From UBA8337 sp049889915 (GTDB taxonomy: Bacteria; Pseudomonadota; Alphaproteobacteria; RS24): a stretch of DNA of 60,182 nucleotides. Position numbers and translations under genes: made by a program. The stretch's first letter is position 1; every line of letters begins with the position of its first letter. The DNA is taken from positions 1-60,182 of the forward strand of contig JBMHCM010000114.1 of the NCBI GenBank assembly GCA_049889915.1. The letters are read 5' to 3'. The notes under the pieces were generated by a model. The model was not told where the DNA came from. It was given only the letters and a program-made list of their open reading frames with translations, and ran no database searches. Below, one piece after another: positions 41,408-50,454 of the stretch.

Positions 41408-42205
41408 ATGACCGTGCTGGACGTAAACCAGCAGGGACACATTGTTACCCTGACCATCAACCGGCCCGATATGCGCAATGCGCTGGGCGAGCCGGGAGAT
41501 GGTCAGGTTTTTTCTGAGATAATCGGCAATATTAATGCCGACCGCAACGTGCGTTGTGTGATTTTGACCGGTGCCGGCAGTGCCTTTTCGGCCGGTGGCA
41601 ATATCAAAGCCATGCAGCAGCGCGACGGGCCGTTTGGCGGCACAGCGGCGCATGTTGCCGATGGGTATCGCCGCGGCATTCATCAAATCGTCAAAAGCCT
41701 GTGGGGGCTTGAAGTTCCGGCCATTGCCGCCGTTAATGGCCCGGCCATTGGCTTGGGCAATGATGTGGCGTGTCTTTGCGATATGCGCATCGCGGCGGAG
41801 AGTGCCATTTTTGGGGCTACTTTTTTGAAAATCGGTCTGATACCGGGCGATGGCGGTGCATGGTTGCTGCCGCGTATGATAGGCCAGGCGCGCGCCGCCG
41901 AATTATTATTTACCGGCAATACGATTTCAGCCGAAACCGCCCTACAGTGGGGCCTCGTGTCGCAAGTGGTTTCGGATGACAAATTGCAGCAAAGCGCGCA
42001 AGCTATGGCTGAAGATATTATCCGCCAAAGCGCTGAAAGCCTGCGCGCAGCCAAACGATTGATGCGGCATGGTCAAACCGCCGGTTTTGAAACGGTGATG
42101 GAAATGTCGGCCAATGCGCAGGCGCTGATGCATGTCAGTGATGATCATGTTGAGGCAATTACGGCGATGCTGGAAAAGCGGCCGGCGGATTATCAAGATA
42201 AATAA
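41408..42205 (+). CDS. Enoyl-CoA hydratase/isomerase family protein (crotonase)
   Basis: A 265-residue crotonase. AFSAGGNIKAMQ (about 58-69) and VNGPAIGLGNDVACLCDMRIA (about 103-123) form the oxyanion hole, and IGLIPGDGGAWLLPR carries an aspartate where the catalytic glutamate is often found. It starts four bases after the acyl-CoA dehydrogenase stop without its own ribosome-binding site, so it is translationally coupled. The double-bond position acted on is unknown. Confidence 0.87.
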   Translation: MTVLDVNQQGHIVTLTINRPDMRNALGEPGDGQVFSEIIGNINADRNVRCVILTGAGSAFSAGGNIKAMQQRDGPFGGTAAHVADGYRRGIHQIVKSLWGLEVPAIAAVNGPAIGLGNDVACLCDMRIAAESAIFGATFLKIGLIPGDGGAWLLPRMIGQARAAELLFTGNTISAETALQWGLVSQVVSDDKLQQSAQAMAEDIIRQSAESLRAAKRLMRHGQTAGFETVMEMSANAQALMHVSDDHVEAITAMLEKRPADYQDK

Positions 42206-42223
42206 CGGTTAGGGAGGCCGAAG

Positions 42224-42520
42224 ATGAAACTGGGATATATGGCAACACTGAAAGTGGTTGACGGCAAGCAGGCTGAATTTGAGGCGGCCTTTGCTGAAAT
42301 GCAAAAAGCCGTAAAGGCCGAAGAGCCGGGCACGCTGCAATATGATTTGATGCAGGATGAAGCCGACCCGACCACTTATCGGGTGTTTGAGATTTATGAG
42401 AACCTCGATGCGCGCAATGCGCATGGTAAATCAGCCGCCTTTGGCGCCGCTGCCGCTCCTTTGGGTGGCGGTGTAATGGCTGCCGCACCGGACGTTGTGC
42501 CGGTTAAATTCGTATCATAA
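42224..42520 (+). CDS. Antibiotic-biosynthesis-monooxygenase (ABM) domain protein
   Basis: A 98-residue protein with the dimeric alpha/beta ABM fold: YMATLKVVDGKQAEFEAAF, GTLQYDLMQDEADPTTYRVFEIYENLDARNAH. Such small proteins include quinone-forming monooxygenases, haem-degrading enzymes and proteins of unknown role. Its position between a crotonase and an acyl-CoA dehydrogenase, with TTAGGGAGG before the ATG, shows it belongs to the operon, but its function there is unknown. Confidence 0.82.
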   Translation: MKLGYMATLKVVDGKQAEFEAAFAEMQKAVKAEEPGTLQYDLMQDEADPTTYRVFEIYENLDARNAHGKSAAFGAAAAPLGGGVMAAAPDVVPVKFVS

Positions 42521-42540
42521 GCGTTTAGTGGGAGACAGTT

Positions 42541-43752
42541 ATGGACTTGAAATATAGCGCTGAAGATGAAGCCTTCCGTCAGGAAGTGCGTGATTTTATC
42601 GACGAAGCTTTTACGCCGGATATTCGCCGCGAATGTGAGCGGTCGAAAAACGGCTATATCACCAAACAAAGCCACATTACTTGGCAAAAGCGCCTGTATG
42701 AAAAAGGCTGGGCCGCGCCGAACTGGCCGGTTGAGCATGGCGGTGCCGGCTTTACCCCGACGCAGAAATTCATCTACACGCAAGAAATGGAACGCGCCGG
42801 TGCGCCGCACACAATTGCATTCGGCATGACCATGGTCGCGCCGGTGATTATGAAATTCGGCACGGAAGAGCAAAAGGCGAAATATCTTCCGGATATTCTC
42901 GCATCCAATGTGTGGTGGTGTCAGGGCTATTCAGAGCCGGGCTCCGGTTCAGACCTCGCCTCGCTGCAAATGAAGGCAGAGGATAAGGGCGATCACTTCT
43001 TGTGCAATGGCACCAAGATTTGGACAACCATGGCGCAGCACGCCGACATGATTTTCTGTCTCGTGTGCACCAATAATGAAGGCAAGCGGCAAGAAGGCAT
43101 TTCCTTCCTGCTCATCGACATGAAGTCGCCGGGCGTCACCGTATCGCCGCTGGTTACTTTAGACGGCCCGGCCGAAGGCGCACAAGAGATTAACCAAGTG
43201 TTCTTTGAAGACGTCAAAGTGCCGAAGGAAAATCTGGTCGGTAACCTTAATGAGGGTTGGACCTGTGCCAAATATTTGCTCGAATTTGAGCGCGGTAACC
43301 CTTATTCAGGCGGTCTGTATCGCAGCCTCGAAAAGGTAAAAAAACTGGCCGCAGATGTCGTATCGGACGGTCAGCCTTTGACGCAAGATGATGACTTTGC
43401 CGCCAAAATGTCCGATTTGGAGCGTCAAATTATGGTGTTGGAAGCCACTGAATTGCGGATTTTCTCGGAAATCAGTGCCGGTCAGAATATTGGCCCCGGC
43501 TCCTCATCAATGCTGAAGACACGCGGCTCCGAGCTGCAGCAAGAAGTCTCGCAGCTGGGCATGGAAGCGGTCGGTCAATATGGCCTGCCTTTTGTCGAGG
43601 ACACGCTGGCTTCCAATAATGAGAGCGATATCGGCATGGCCGGTGTGGCGCCGGTGACACCGCGTTACTTCAACTATCGCAAGACCTCCATCTATGCCGG
43701 GTCGAATGAAATTCAGCGCGGCATCATCGCTAAGGCGGTGCTGGGTCTGTAA
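42541..43752 (+). CDS. Acyl-CoA dehydrogenase, large-subunit type without an adjacent partner
   Basis: A 403-residue acyl-CoA dehydrogenase. GYSEPGSGSDLASLQMKA (about 124-141) and YAGSNEIQRGIIAKAVLGL at the end show a complete FAD-binding set. It is similar in layout to the product of 39044-40231, yet no second small-subunit gene follows; a terminator comes instead. It may act as a homo-oligomer or use the small subunit at 40276-41403. GTGGGAGA precedes the ATG. Confidence 0.9.
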   Translation: MDLKYSAEDEAFRQEVRDFIDEAFTPDIRRECERSKNGYITKQSHITWQKRLYEKGWAAPNWPVEHGGAGFTPTQKFIYTQEMERAGAPHTIAFGMTMVAPVIMKFGTEEQKAKYLPDILASNVWWCQGYSEPGSGSDLASLQMKAEDKGDHFLCNGTKIWTTMAQHADMIFCLVCTNNEGKRQEGISFLLIDMKSPGVTVSPLVTLDGPAEGAQEINQVFFEDVKVPKENLVGNLNEGWTCAKYLLEFERGNPYSGGLYRSLEKVKKLAADVVSDGQPLTQDDDFAAKMSDLERQIMVLEATELRIFSEISAGQNIGPGSSSMLKTRGSELQQEVSQLGMEAVGQYGLPFVEDTLASNNESDIGMAGVAPVTPRYFNYRKTSIYAGSNEIQRGIIAKAVLGL

Positions 43753-43771
43753 CGGACTTTTGATAATTGAG

Positions 43772-43800
43772 AAAGGGCGCTCTGCGGGGCGCCCTTTTTA
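43772..43800. terminator. Rho-independent terminator between the acyl-CoA dehydrogenase and antiporter operons
   Basis: AAAGGGCGC and GCGCCCTTT form a nine-base stem around TCTGCGGG, with five T on the plus strand and A residues before it that serve the opposite strand. It ends the acyl-CoA dehydrogenase operon and lies just past the last antiporter gene. Confidence 0.88.
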
Positions 43801-43807
43801 TTGCCTG

Positions 43808-45508
43808 CTACATAAGCTGGCGAATAAGCAGCATCAGCGCAAACATGGCCAAGAAGATACCGGCCGCCGCGCCGGTTGAGGCAATGCCCGATACCAAACC
43901 GCTCTCACGGCTGGCTTCTTCACTGGCCGACAGCGCGCGCAGCAAAATATCTTTGGCTTTGCCCAATAGGGTGAACCACAGCTTGACCAAGGGTTTGGCC
44001 AAATCCAACACCACATGTTTGGCAGCAGCGCGCAAAAACCAATCGGCATTGAGCACCAGCCGGTCACGCGGGCTGGGATAAATGCCTTTTTTCACCAGCA
44101 GCACGAAGGCCAGGGCGGCAAATGCCAGTAATTGCATTTCGCCCATGACATGACCGGGCGCCCAGACTTTATATCCGGCATCAAACGGCAGCAGCGCATA
44201 AAGCGGTGCCGGATAAATGCCGATAAGCACACAAAGCGCCGCCGCCAGCCCCATGGCGAGCAGCATATTGCGCGGCGCTTCTTCAGCTTTGATATCCTCA
44301 TTGGCAGCGAGAAAGGCGTGATAGCTAAGCCGCAGGCCGGAGTGCAAAAGCGCCCCAACCGAGGCAAACAGCAAGACCAGCCACATCCATTCATGGCCCG
44401 CTTTTGCCGCTGCACCAATGGTCAGCGATTTGGTGGCAAAGCCGGAAAACAGCGGCACGCTGGCAATCGATGCGCCGCCAATAGCGGCAAACAAAGCGGT
44501 CAGCGGCATATGCTTGGCCAGCCCGCCAAGCTCTGAGGCTTTGGCGGTGCCCGTGCGATACAGCACGGCGCCCATCGCCATAAACAACAAGCCTTGGTAG
44601 ATTGTGCTGGCAAACGCATGCGCCACCACACCGTTTAATGCCAGTGGCGTGCCATTGCCGATGCCGATAACCATCAGCCCCAATTGACCGTTCAAGGAAT
44701 AAGCCAGCGCGCGGCGCAGGTCGTTTTCAATTAGTGCATAAAAAGTAGTCACCACGGCCATAATCGCGCCGATAATCATCAGCGCTTCATAGCCCGCAAA
44801 GCAGGAGGCCAGCATATAAATCGCCAGCTTGGTGGTAAATGCTGACAGCACCACCGTGCCGGTCGGTGAGGCTTCTGGATAGGCGTCTTGCAGCCAATCG
44901 CTGACCAGTGGAAAGGCCGCCTTAATGCCGATACCGACCAGCAGCACGACACCGGCCGGGCCGTTCATGTCAACCGGTCCGATAATCAGGGAGCCGCTGG
45001 TGCGCCACAGCAAAACCGCCCCGGCCAGCAAAATCACCCCGCTGCCGACCTGCAGCAGCAAATAGCGCATGGCGGCGGCTTGGCTGTTGGCGGTGTGACC
45101 GGCCAATATCAGCAGCACGGAGGTAAAGGCCGTCAATTCCCAATAGATGAACAGGGTGATGAAATCACCGGCAAACAAGGCGGCAATGGCGGCACCGGCA
45201 TAAGCCAGACCGGCTGTTGGCGTCAGCTTGGACTTGTCATGCAGCGCGTAAATCACATTCAGTGCAGCGGCAATATGGAACACCAAAGCGAAGGCATGGG
45301 TCAGCGGCGTGGCGCGCACCAAAACCAAATCAAGACCGGCCAATTGGCCGCTCATATGCACGCCATTGTCGAGCCCCCAAACGCCGAAAGCCGACATGAC
45401 GATAAGCAGCAGCATGTAAAGATTGCGCAGCGCATGCGGCAGCAGCGGCACCAGAGCGGCGCCCAGTATCAGCAGCAGACCGGGAATGGCGACCAAAGCC
45501 TCAACCAT
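43808..45508 (-). CDS. Third proton-conducting antiporter subunit (NuoL/MrpA-N/MrpD-like)
   Basis: A 566-residue polytopic protein of the complex-I antiporter family. The channel residues are present: E124 in IYWELTAF and K196 in GIGIKAAFPL, and a second lysine follows in FTTKLAIY. After the 14-helix core there is an extra tail: NADWFLRAAAKHVVLDLAK and an amphipathic stretch to about residue 525, then a last membrane helix (about 550-566). This resembles the lateral helix of NuoL/MrpA. GGAGG before the ATG at 45508 fixes the start. It is the last gene of the operon. Confidence 0.85.
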   Translation of the reverse strand: MVEALVAIPGLLLILGAALVPLLPHALRNLYMLLLIVMSAFGVWGLDNGVHMSGQLAGLDLVLVRATPLTHAFALVFHIAAALNVIYALHDKSKLTPTAGLAYAGAAIAALFAGDFITLFIYWELTAFTSVLLILAGHTANSQAAAMRYLLLQVGSGVILLAGAVLLWRTSGSLIIGPVDMNGPAGVVLLVGIGIKAAFPLVSDWLQDAYPEASPTGTVVLSAFTTKLAIYMLASCFAGYEALMIIGAIMAVVTTFYALIENDLRRALAYSLNGQLGLMVIGIGNGTPLALNGVVAHAFASTIYQGLLFMAMGAVLYRTGTAKASELGGLAKHMPLTALFAAIGGASIASVPLFSGFATKSLTIGAAAKAGHEWMWLVLLFASVGALLHSGLRLSYHAFLAANEDIKAEEAPRNMLLAMGLAAALCVLIGIYPAPLYALLPFDAGYKVWAPGHVMGEMQLLAFAALAFVLLVKKGIYPSPRDRLVLNADWFLRAAAKHVVLDLAKPLVKLWFTLLGKAKDILLRALSASEEASRESGLVSGIASTGAAAGIFLAMFALMLLIRQLM

Positions 45509-45752
45509 TATCGTCCTCCGCGTAATAATCATTACGGCGCGAGACCAGCCCGTGCAGCACCCGGCTCAACACCAGACAAAGCGCAAAGCTCACCAGCCCC
45601 AGCAACACGAAAAACAGCGGCGTCGCTTCAAATGCAAAATAAGCATGCCGATGAATGATAAATTCACCAATAAGCAAGACGGCACACAAGGCATAAAGTG
45701 CATAAAGCGCGCGCGTCGCCCAAACTGCTGTGGCGGCTGATTTATCGGCCAT
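45501..45752 (-). CDS. Small two-helix membrane protein of the antiporter operon
   Basis: An 83-residue protein I do not recognise as a named family. Two hydrophobic helices span about residues 14-31 and 41-65, with a short basic/acidic C-terminus (SRRNDYYAEDDNG). It has a good ribosome-binding site (AGAGGG), overlaps the gene before it by 11 bases and the one after it by 8, and fills the gap between two antiporter subunits. It is probably a structural subunit at their interface (inference). Confidence 0.75.
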   Translation of the reverse strand: MADKSAATAVWATRALYALYALCAVLLIGEFIIHRHAYFAFEATPLFFVLLGLVSFALCLVLSRVLHGLVSRRNDYYAEDDNG

Positions 45753-47214
45753 GGCTGCCCTCTATTGTTGTTGGCAGGTCGAGGATGAAAGCATCGACGG
45801 TAAAGAACAAGACCAGCGTCAAGAGGGCGGTCAGGCTGAGCGGAATTAACATGGCCAACGGGGCTTCTTGCACGCCGTCCAACTTATGCGTCTGTTCGGC
45901 AAAAAAGCCGCGAATGACAATCTCACCGAGATAAACCAGATTGAGCAATGACGACACCATCAGCACCAGCAGCACCAGCACATAACCGACATCCAGTGCG
46001 CCGCCCATCAGCATGAATTTCGACCAAGCCCCGGCCAGCGGCGGCACGCCGATAATCGACAAGGCCCCCAGCGCAAAAGCGGTGTAAGTGATCGGCATGG
46101 TACGGCCCAGCCCGTTCATATCTTTAATATCGGCATGGTGGTGGGCGACATAAATTGCTCCGGCGCAGAAAAACAGCGTGATTTTACCGGCCGCATGGGT
46201 GGCGATGTGCAGCGCTGCGCCGGAGGCCGCGACCGAAGTCGCCAAAGCCGCCCCCAAAACAATATAGGCCAATTGGCTGACCGTTGAATAAGCCAGCCGC
46301 GCCTTCAAATTGGTTTTACTCATGGCAACAATGGAGGCCGCCAACATGGAGAAGCTGGCGACCCAGACCAGCCAATCCGAGCCGCCGGTTTGCGCCAGAA
46401 AATCAATGCCGAAAATATATACCGCCACTTTAAGCACGGTGAACACACCGGCTTTCACCACCGCTACCGCATGCAAAAGGGCCGAGACCGGCGTCGGTGC
46501 CACCATGGCGGCCGGCAGCCAGCGATGCAGTGGCATTAAAGCGGCTTTGCCGATACCAAAGGCGAATAGCGCCAAAAGGGCCGGCACATAAAATGGGTCG
46601 ATCTTACCGGCCAAAACCCCGCCCGGCACAAAGTCCAGCGTGCCGGCAACAACCCACACGCCAATGACGCCGAATAGCAAGAAAATGACCGAGCTGGCCA
46701 CCAAAATGCCGAGATAGACGCGGCCCGCTTGTACGGCTGCCTCCGTGCCCTTATGGGTGACCAGCGGATAGGTTGAGAAGGTCAGCACTTCATAAAACAC
46801 GAACAGCGTCAGCAAATTGCCCGACAGCGCGATGCCCATAGCCGCGTGAATGGCGACCGCATAAAACAGCATGAAGCGGGTATGGTTTGCCTCACCGGCG
46901 CCGCGCATATAGCCAATTGTGTACAGTGTTGCCAATGGCCACAGGCAGCCGGCGACCAGCGCAAATAATTTGCCCAATGGCTCCGGCGTAAACGTCAGGC
47001 TAAGGCCCGGCGCCAATTCAATAAGTGTAACGCTGGCACCGGTCGGCAGGCGATAAAGGGCAATCGCGCAAGCCGCCGTCACCAGCCCGATAAGCACTGC
47101 TTGCCCGTCGCGCAAATTCGGTGCGCGATGCAAAAGCGGCACCAAAGCAGTGGCCAGCAAGGGCAGGCCGAGCAAGGCCCAAATCAGCTGTTCGCCGGTT
47201 AATTGACTTATCAT
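45742..47214 (-). CDS. Second proton-conducting antiporter subunit (MrpD-like)
   Basis: A 490-residue antiporter-fold membrane protein (about 14 helices). The conserved charged residues are E142 in FVFYEVLTF and K223 in GIGKAALMPLH, with a further lysine in AVVKAGVF. It should form one proton path of the complex. It overlaps the first mrpD-like gene by four bases. It is closer in style to NuoM/MrpD than to NuoL, having no long C-terminal tail. Confidence 0.88.
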   Translation of the reverse strand: MISQLTGEQLIWALLGLPLLATALVPLLHRAPNLRDGQAVLIGLVTAACAIALYRLPTGASVTLIELAPGLSLTFTPEPLGKLFALVAGCLWPLATLYTIGYMRGAGEANHTRFMLFYAVAIHAAMGIALSGNLLTLFVFYEVLTFSTYPLVTHKGTEAAVQAGRVYLGILVASSVIFLLFGVIGVWVVAGTLDFVPGGVLAGKIDPFYVPALLALFAFGIGKAALMPLHRWLPAAMVAPTPVSALLHAVAVVKAGVFTVLKVAVYIFGIDFLAQTGGSDWLVWVASFSMLAASIVAMSKTNLKARLAYSTVSQLAYIVLGAALATSVAASGAALHIATHAAGKITLFFCAGAIYVAHHHADIKDMNGLGRTMPITYTAFALGALSIIGVPPLAGAWSKFMLMGGALDVGYVLVLLVLMVSSLLNLVYLGEIVIRGFFAEQTHKLDGVQEAPLAMLIPLSLTALLTLVLFFTVDAFILDLPTTIEGSHGR

Positions 47215-48698
47215 TGCCCACCCCCTTGGATGAACACATGAGCCGCCGCATAGGCTGCGTCAACCAGTGGTGTGGCGTAGACGCCAAAGCCAATCGTGGC
47301 GATGACCATCAGCCATGCGGGGATCCATCCCATCGGCGTTTCGGTCAGAACCGGGGCGTCGGCCGGGCGTTCTTTCAGCCATGCCGCTTCAATGATTTTC
47401 CACACATAGGCCAGCGCCAAGGCTGAGGATACGAAAGTCAAAAAGGCGAGCAGCCAATAATCGCTCTCCAGCAGGGCGCGCACCAAATACAGCTTGGAAA
47501 TAAATCCGGCGGTCAGAGGTACGCCAATCAGCGCCAGGCCGCCGAGCAAAATTGCCGTCATGGTCATCGGAATTTGTTTACCGGCCCCTTGAATGGTGCC
47601 CATAGTGGCGCGACCGGCTTGCGCGGCAATCAGCCCGACGGCCAAAAACAGCGCGCCTTTCATCAGCGCGTGATTAAACAGATGAATAAAGGCGGCGGCC
47701 AGACCGGTCGCGCTCATGGCGCCGATGCCGATGGCCATATAGCCGAGCTGCGCGATGGAGCTTTGCGCGAACAGTTTTTTCAAATCGGTTTCGACAATCG
47801 CCGCCAAAGTGCCGACAAAAGCACCGGCAATACCAAGTGTCAGTACCAGCAGGCCAACCGCATCAGCCAACCCCGGAAACTCAATGCCGAATACGCCGAA
47901 GATAAGCCGGATAAGAACATAGACCGATACTTTGGTGGCCGTGGCGGCCATTAACGCCGAGACGGCGGATGGCGCATGCGCATAGGCCGGCACCAGCCAG
48001 AAATGCAAGGGGAACAGGGCCATCTTCAAGAAAAGCCCCAGCGCGATAAACGCCATGGCGGTAAAGCTGGCGCGGGTCGCTTCAACATCTTGCAGTCGGT
48101 CGGCCAAATCCATCAGGTTCAGCGTGCCGGTCAGCATATAAAGCAGGCCAATGCCGATGACGTAAAAGGTCGCGCCGACCGTGCCGAGAATAAGATAATT
48201 AAAGGCGGCCGGCAGGGCGCGGCGGTCGCGACCGGCGCCCATGGCGACCAGCGCATAGGCGGACAGCGACGAAATTTCGAGGAAGACGAAAATGTTGAAC
48301 GCGTCGCCCGTGGTCACCTGTCCCAGCATGCCGGCAATGGTCAGCAACCAAGCGGCGTAAAACAGTGCATGGTCGCGCGGGTCAATTTCTGCCGCCACCA
48401 ATTGCCGCGCCGCCAGCGTGGCAACAAACGCCAAGCCGCTAATGACCGGCAGCACCAAGGCGCTGGCCGCGTCAATGACATAGACGATACCGATGGGGGC
48501 CGGCCAGCCGCCAAGGTCGTAGATCACCGTCCCGCCGCTTGCCCTCTGTTCAAAAAACAGCAACAGCGAGATAAGCAGCGCAGCGGCCGTAGCCATTAGC
48601 GATGCGGCCCAAGCGACATCGCGGCCGCGCAACATGGCGACAATCGGAGCGCCCAAAAGCGGGATGATGATTTGCAAAATCGGCAGATGCTGCATCAT
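47211..48698 (-). CDS. mrpD: Cation/proton antiporter subunit D (MrpD/MnhD, MbhH-like)
   Basis: A 495-residue antiporter-fold protein with E141 (VFLEISSL) and K225 (GLFLKMALFPLHFWLVPAY), the residues that define MrpD-type proton channels. It directly follows the subunit C gene with a four-base overlap, the position of MrpD in Mrp operons and MbhH in archaeal Mbh operons. Confidence 0.92.
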   Translation of the reverse strand: MMQHLPILQIIIPLLGAPIVAMLRGRDVAWAASLMATAAALLISLLLFFEQRASGGTVIYDLGGWPAPIGIVYVIDAASALVLPVISGLAFVATLAARQLVAAEIDPRDHALFYAAWLLTIAGMLGQVTTGDAFNIFVFLEISSLSAYALVAMGAGRDRRALPAAFNYLILGTVGATFYVIGIGLLYMLTGTLNLMDLADRLQDVEATRASFTAMAFIALGLFLKMALFPLHFWLVPAYAHAPSAVSALMAATATKVSVYVLIRLIFGVFGIEFPGLADAVGLLVLTLGIAGAFVGTLAAIVETDLKKLFAQSSIAQLGYMAIGIGAMSATGLAAAFIHLFNHALMKGALFLAVGLIAAQAGRATMGTIQGAGKQIPMTMTAILLGGLALIGVPLTAGFISKLYLVRALLESDYWLLAFLTFVSSALALAYVWKIIEAAWLKERPADAPVLTETPMGWIPAWLMVIATIGFGVYATPLVDAAYAAAHVFIQGGGQ

Positions 48699-49069
48699 GC
48701 GTCTGCCTCCTCATCGCGGTTCAATTTGGCGATAATGTCGTCATCCTCAATCGTGCCGAAGCTCTCTTGAATGCGGATAATCAGCGCATAGCCGACCGCC
48801 GTGGTGGCCACACCCACCACAATAGCGGTGAGAATGAGCACATGCGGCAATGGGTTTGAATAAATGGTCGTCGGGTCGCCGGTCAAAATCGGGGCTGTGC
48901 CATTGGCCACTTTGCCCATTGAAATATACAGCATGAAAACCGAGGTCTGGAAAATGTTCAGCCCGACCATTTTCTTGACCATATTGCCGCGCGCAATCAC
49001 CGCGTAAAAGCCGGTCATCATCAGCGCGATGACCAAATAATAATTCCAATGCGGCAGCAGCTCGGTCAT
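48695..49069 (-). CDS. mrpC: Cation/proton antiporter subunit C (MrpC/MnhC, NuoK-like)
   Basis: A 124-residue protein with three hydrophobic helices, homologous to NuoK. The segment NPLPHVLILTAIVVGVATTAVGYALII is typical of MrpC. It bridges the antiporter subunits and the E-F-G-B module. Four-base overlaps with genes on both sides. Confidence 0.92.
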   Translation of the reverse strand: MTELLPHWNYYLVIALMMTGFYAVIARGNMVKKMVGLNIFQTSVFMLYISMGKVANGTAPILTGDPTTIYSNPLPHVLILTAIVVGVATTAVGYALIIRIQESFGTIEDDDIIAKLNRDEEADA

Positions 49070-49548
49070 TTGCGGGCTTCCTCTTCGGCAAGGAATTTTT
49101 CATGCGCCTCGGTTTTCGACAAAAGCCGCAAATGGGTTACCCGTCCGGCGAAGGTCAAATAAAGCGACAGCATGACCGAGGCGACGGTCAGCCCGACACC
49201 AAATTCAATAAGCAGAATGCCCAAATGCTGACCCTTTGTCGGGTCGTCGCGTAGCACATCATAATCGAGGAAATTGCCGCCCAGCAGCATGGAGGCGACG
49301 CCGGTAAAACCATAAATCAACACACCACCGCAAAATCCGAGCAGATTATAGCGGGCCGGCCAGACATGGCGGGTGCGGTTGAGGCCGAAAATCATCGCAT
49401 AGAGGACAAAACCGGCGGCAAAAATCACCCCGGCCTGAAAGCCGCCGCCGGGTCCGTAATCGCCATGAAATTGCACATATAGCGCGTAAAGCATGACGGT
49501 CGGTATCATCACTTTGGCGACCACGCGCATGACGACATCATCCTGCAT
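49066..49548 (-). CDS. mrpB: Cation/proton antiporter subunit B (MrpB/MnhB domain)
   Basis: A 160-residue protein with about four helices. YVQFHGDYGPGGGFQAGVIFAAGFVLYAMIFG is the MnhB signature, with the conserved G-P-G-G-G-F loop. The frame is open upstream, but AAAGGAGG lies just before the ATG at 49548, giving an 11-base overlap with the DUF4040 gene. Confidence 0.92.
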   Translation of the reverse strand: MQDDVVMRVVAKVMIPTVMLYALYVQFHGDYGPGGGFQAGVIFAAGFVLYAMIFGLNRTRHVWPARYNLLGFCGGVLIYGFTGVASMLLGGNFLDYDVLRDDPTKGQHLGILLIEFGVGLTVASVMLSLYLTFAGRVTHLRLLSKTEAHEKFLAEEEARK

Positions 49549-50113
49549 TGCGGCCTCCTTTATCTTGCCCATCAGCTTTACGCCGCGCCGTGCGCGTATA
49601 GCCGCCGACAATCAGCAGCACCGCAATGGCAGCGGTAAACACCACAACCACCTCGCCCAGCGTGTCAAAGCCGCGATAGCTGGCTAGCACTGAGGTGACG
49701 ACATTGGGGACATCAATTTTACCGGCGCTGCCGGCAATAAATTCGGGCGCCACATGATTGTGAATTGGCGCGCTGGGGTCGCCAAAAGCCGGCAGGTCAG
49801 ACACGGCCGCCATTAACAGGGCGCCGGTGGCAATCGCCAAAAAAGCGGGCAGAATGGCAATTGAATGCGGCTTTTCTTCTTCCGGTACTAAAGACAGGGT
49901 AGCCAAGGCCAGCACGGTCGAAATACCGGCCCCAACCGCCGCCTCGGTAAAGGCGACATCAACGGCATCGAGAATGACGAATTGTGCCGCCGCCGTCAGC
50001 GAAAACGCGCCCGACAACATGACTACGGCAAACAGCCGGTGCAGCCGCAAGGCCAAAAAGGCAATCAGCGCCAACAGGGCAATCACGAAAGCGTTTACGG
50101 CAAAGGCAGACAT
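49538..50113 (-). CDS. DUF4040 antiporter subunit (MrpA C-terminal / MbhD+MbhE-like)
   Basis: A 191-residue membrane protein. The N-terminal half (VILDAVDVAFTEAAVGAGISTVLALATL) is the DUF4040/MbhD domain, and the second half with RGFDTLGEVVVVFTAAIAVLLIV is the MbhE-like part. In group-1 Mrp systems both are the tail of the giant MrpA; here they form a separate gene. It is one base in overlap with the subunit G gene. Confidence 0.88.
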   Translation of the reverse strand: MSAFAVNAFVIALLALIAFLALRLHRLFAVVMLSGAFSLTAAAQFVILDAVDVAFTEAAVGAGISTVLALATLSLVPEEEKPHSIAILPAFLAIATGALLMAAVSDLPAFGDPSAPIHNHVAPEFIAGSAGKIDVPNVVTSVLASYRGFDTLGEVVVVFTAAIAVLLIVGGYTRTARRKADGQDKGGRNAG

Positions 50114-50454
50114 TACTTCTTGCCTTTCTTGGCTGCCGTTGCGGCTTGCTTTTCAGAAACACGCACGGCGCGCGCAATGGCGTGGGTGGCGGTTGGGCTG
50201 GTTAGCACCAAAATAAACCCGATGAGGATAAGCCGCACCGTCACCGTCCAATCCGGCGACAGCAGCAACAGCCCAAACAAAATCAGGCCGGCGCCGCCCG
50301 TATCGACAATGCCAGCGCCATGCATGCGTTGATAAGTATCGCCCAAGCGCAGCAAGCCCAAAGCACCCAGCACCACGCCAAGGCTGCCCAGCGCCAGGCT
50401 GATGGTGCCGATAATATAAGCGGCTTGCGACAGGAAAAGCATCACCGCGCTCAT
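50113..50454 (-). CDS. mrpG: Cation/proton antiporter subunit G (MrpG/MnhG)
   Basis: A 113-residue protein with three helices. GLLRLGDTYQRMHGAGIVDTGG is the MnhG signature. The C-terminus is lysine-rich (about 103-113). It overlaps both neighbours by one to four bases. Confidence 0.93.
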   Translation of the reverse strand: MSAVMLFLSQAAYIIGTISLALGSLGVVLGALGLLRLGDTYQRMHGAGIVDTGGAGLILFGLLLLSPDWTVTVRLILIGFILVLTSPTATHAIARAVRVSEKQAATAAKKGKK

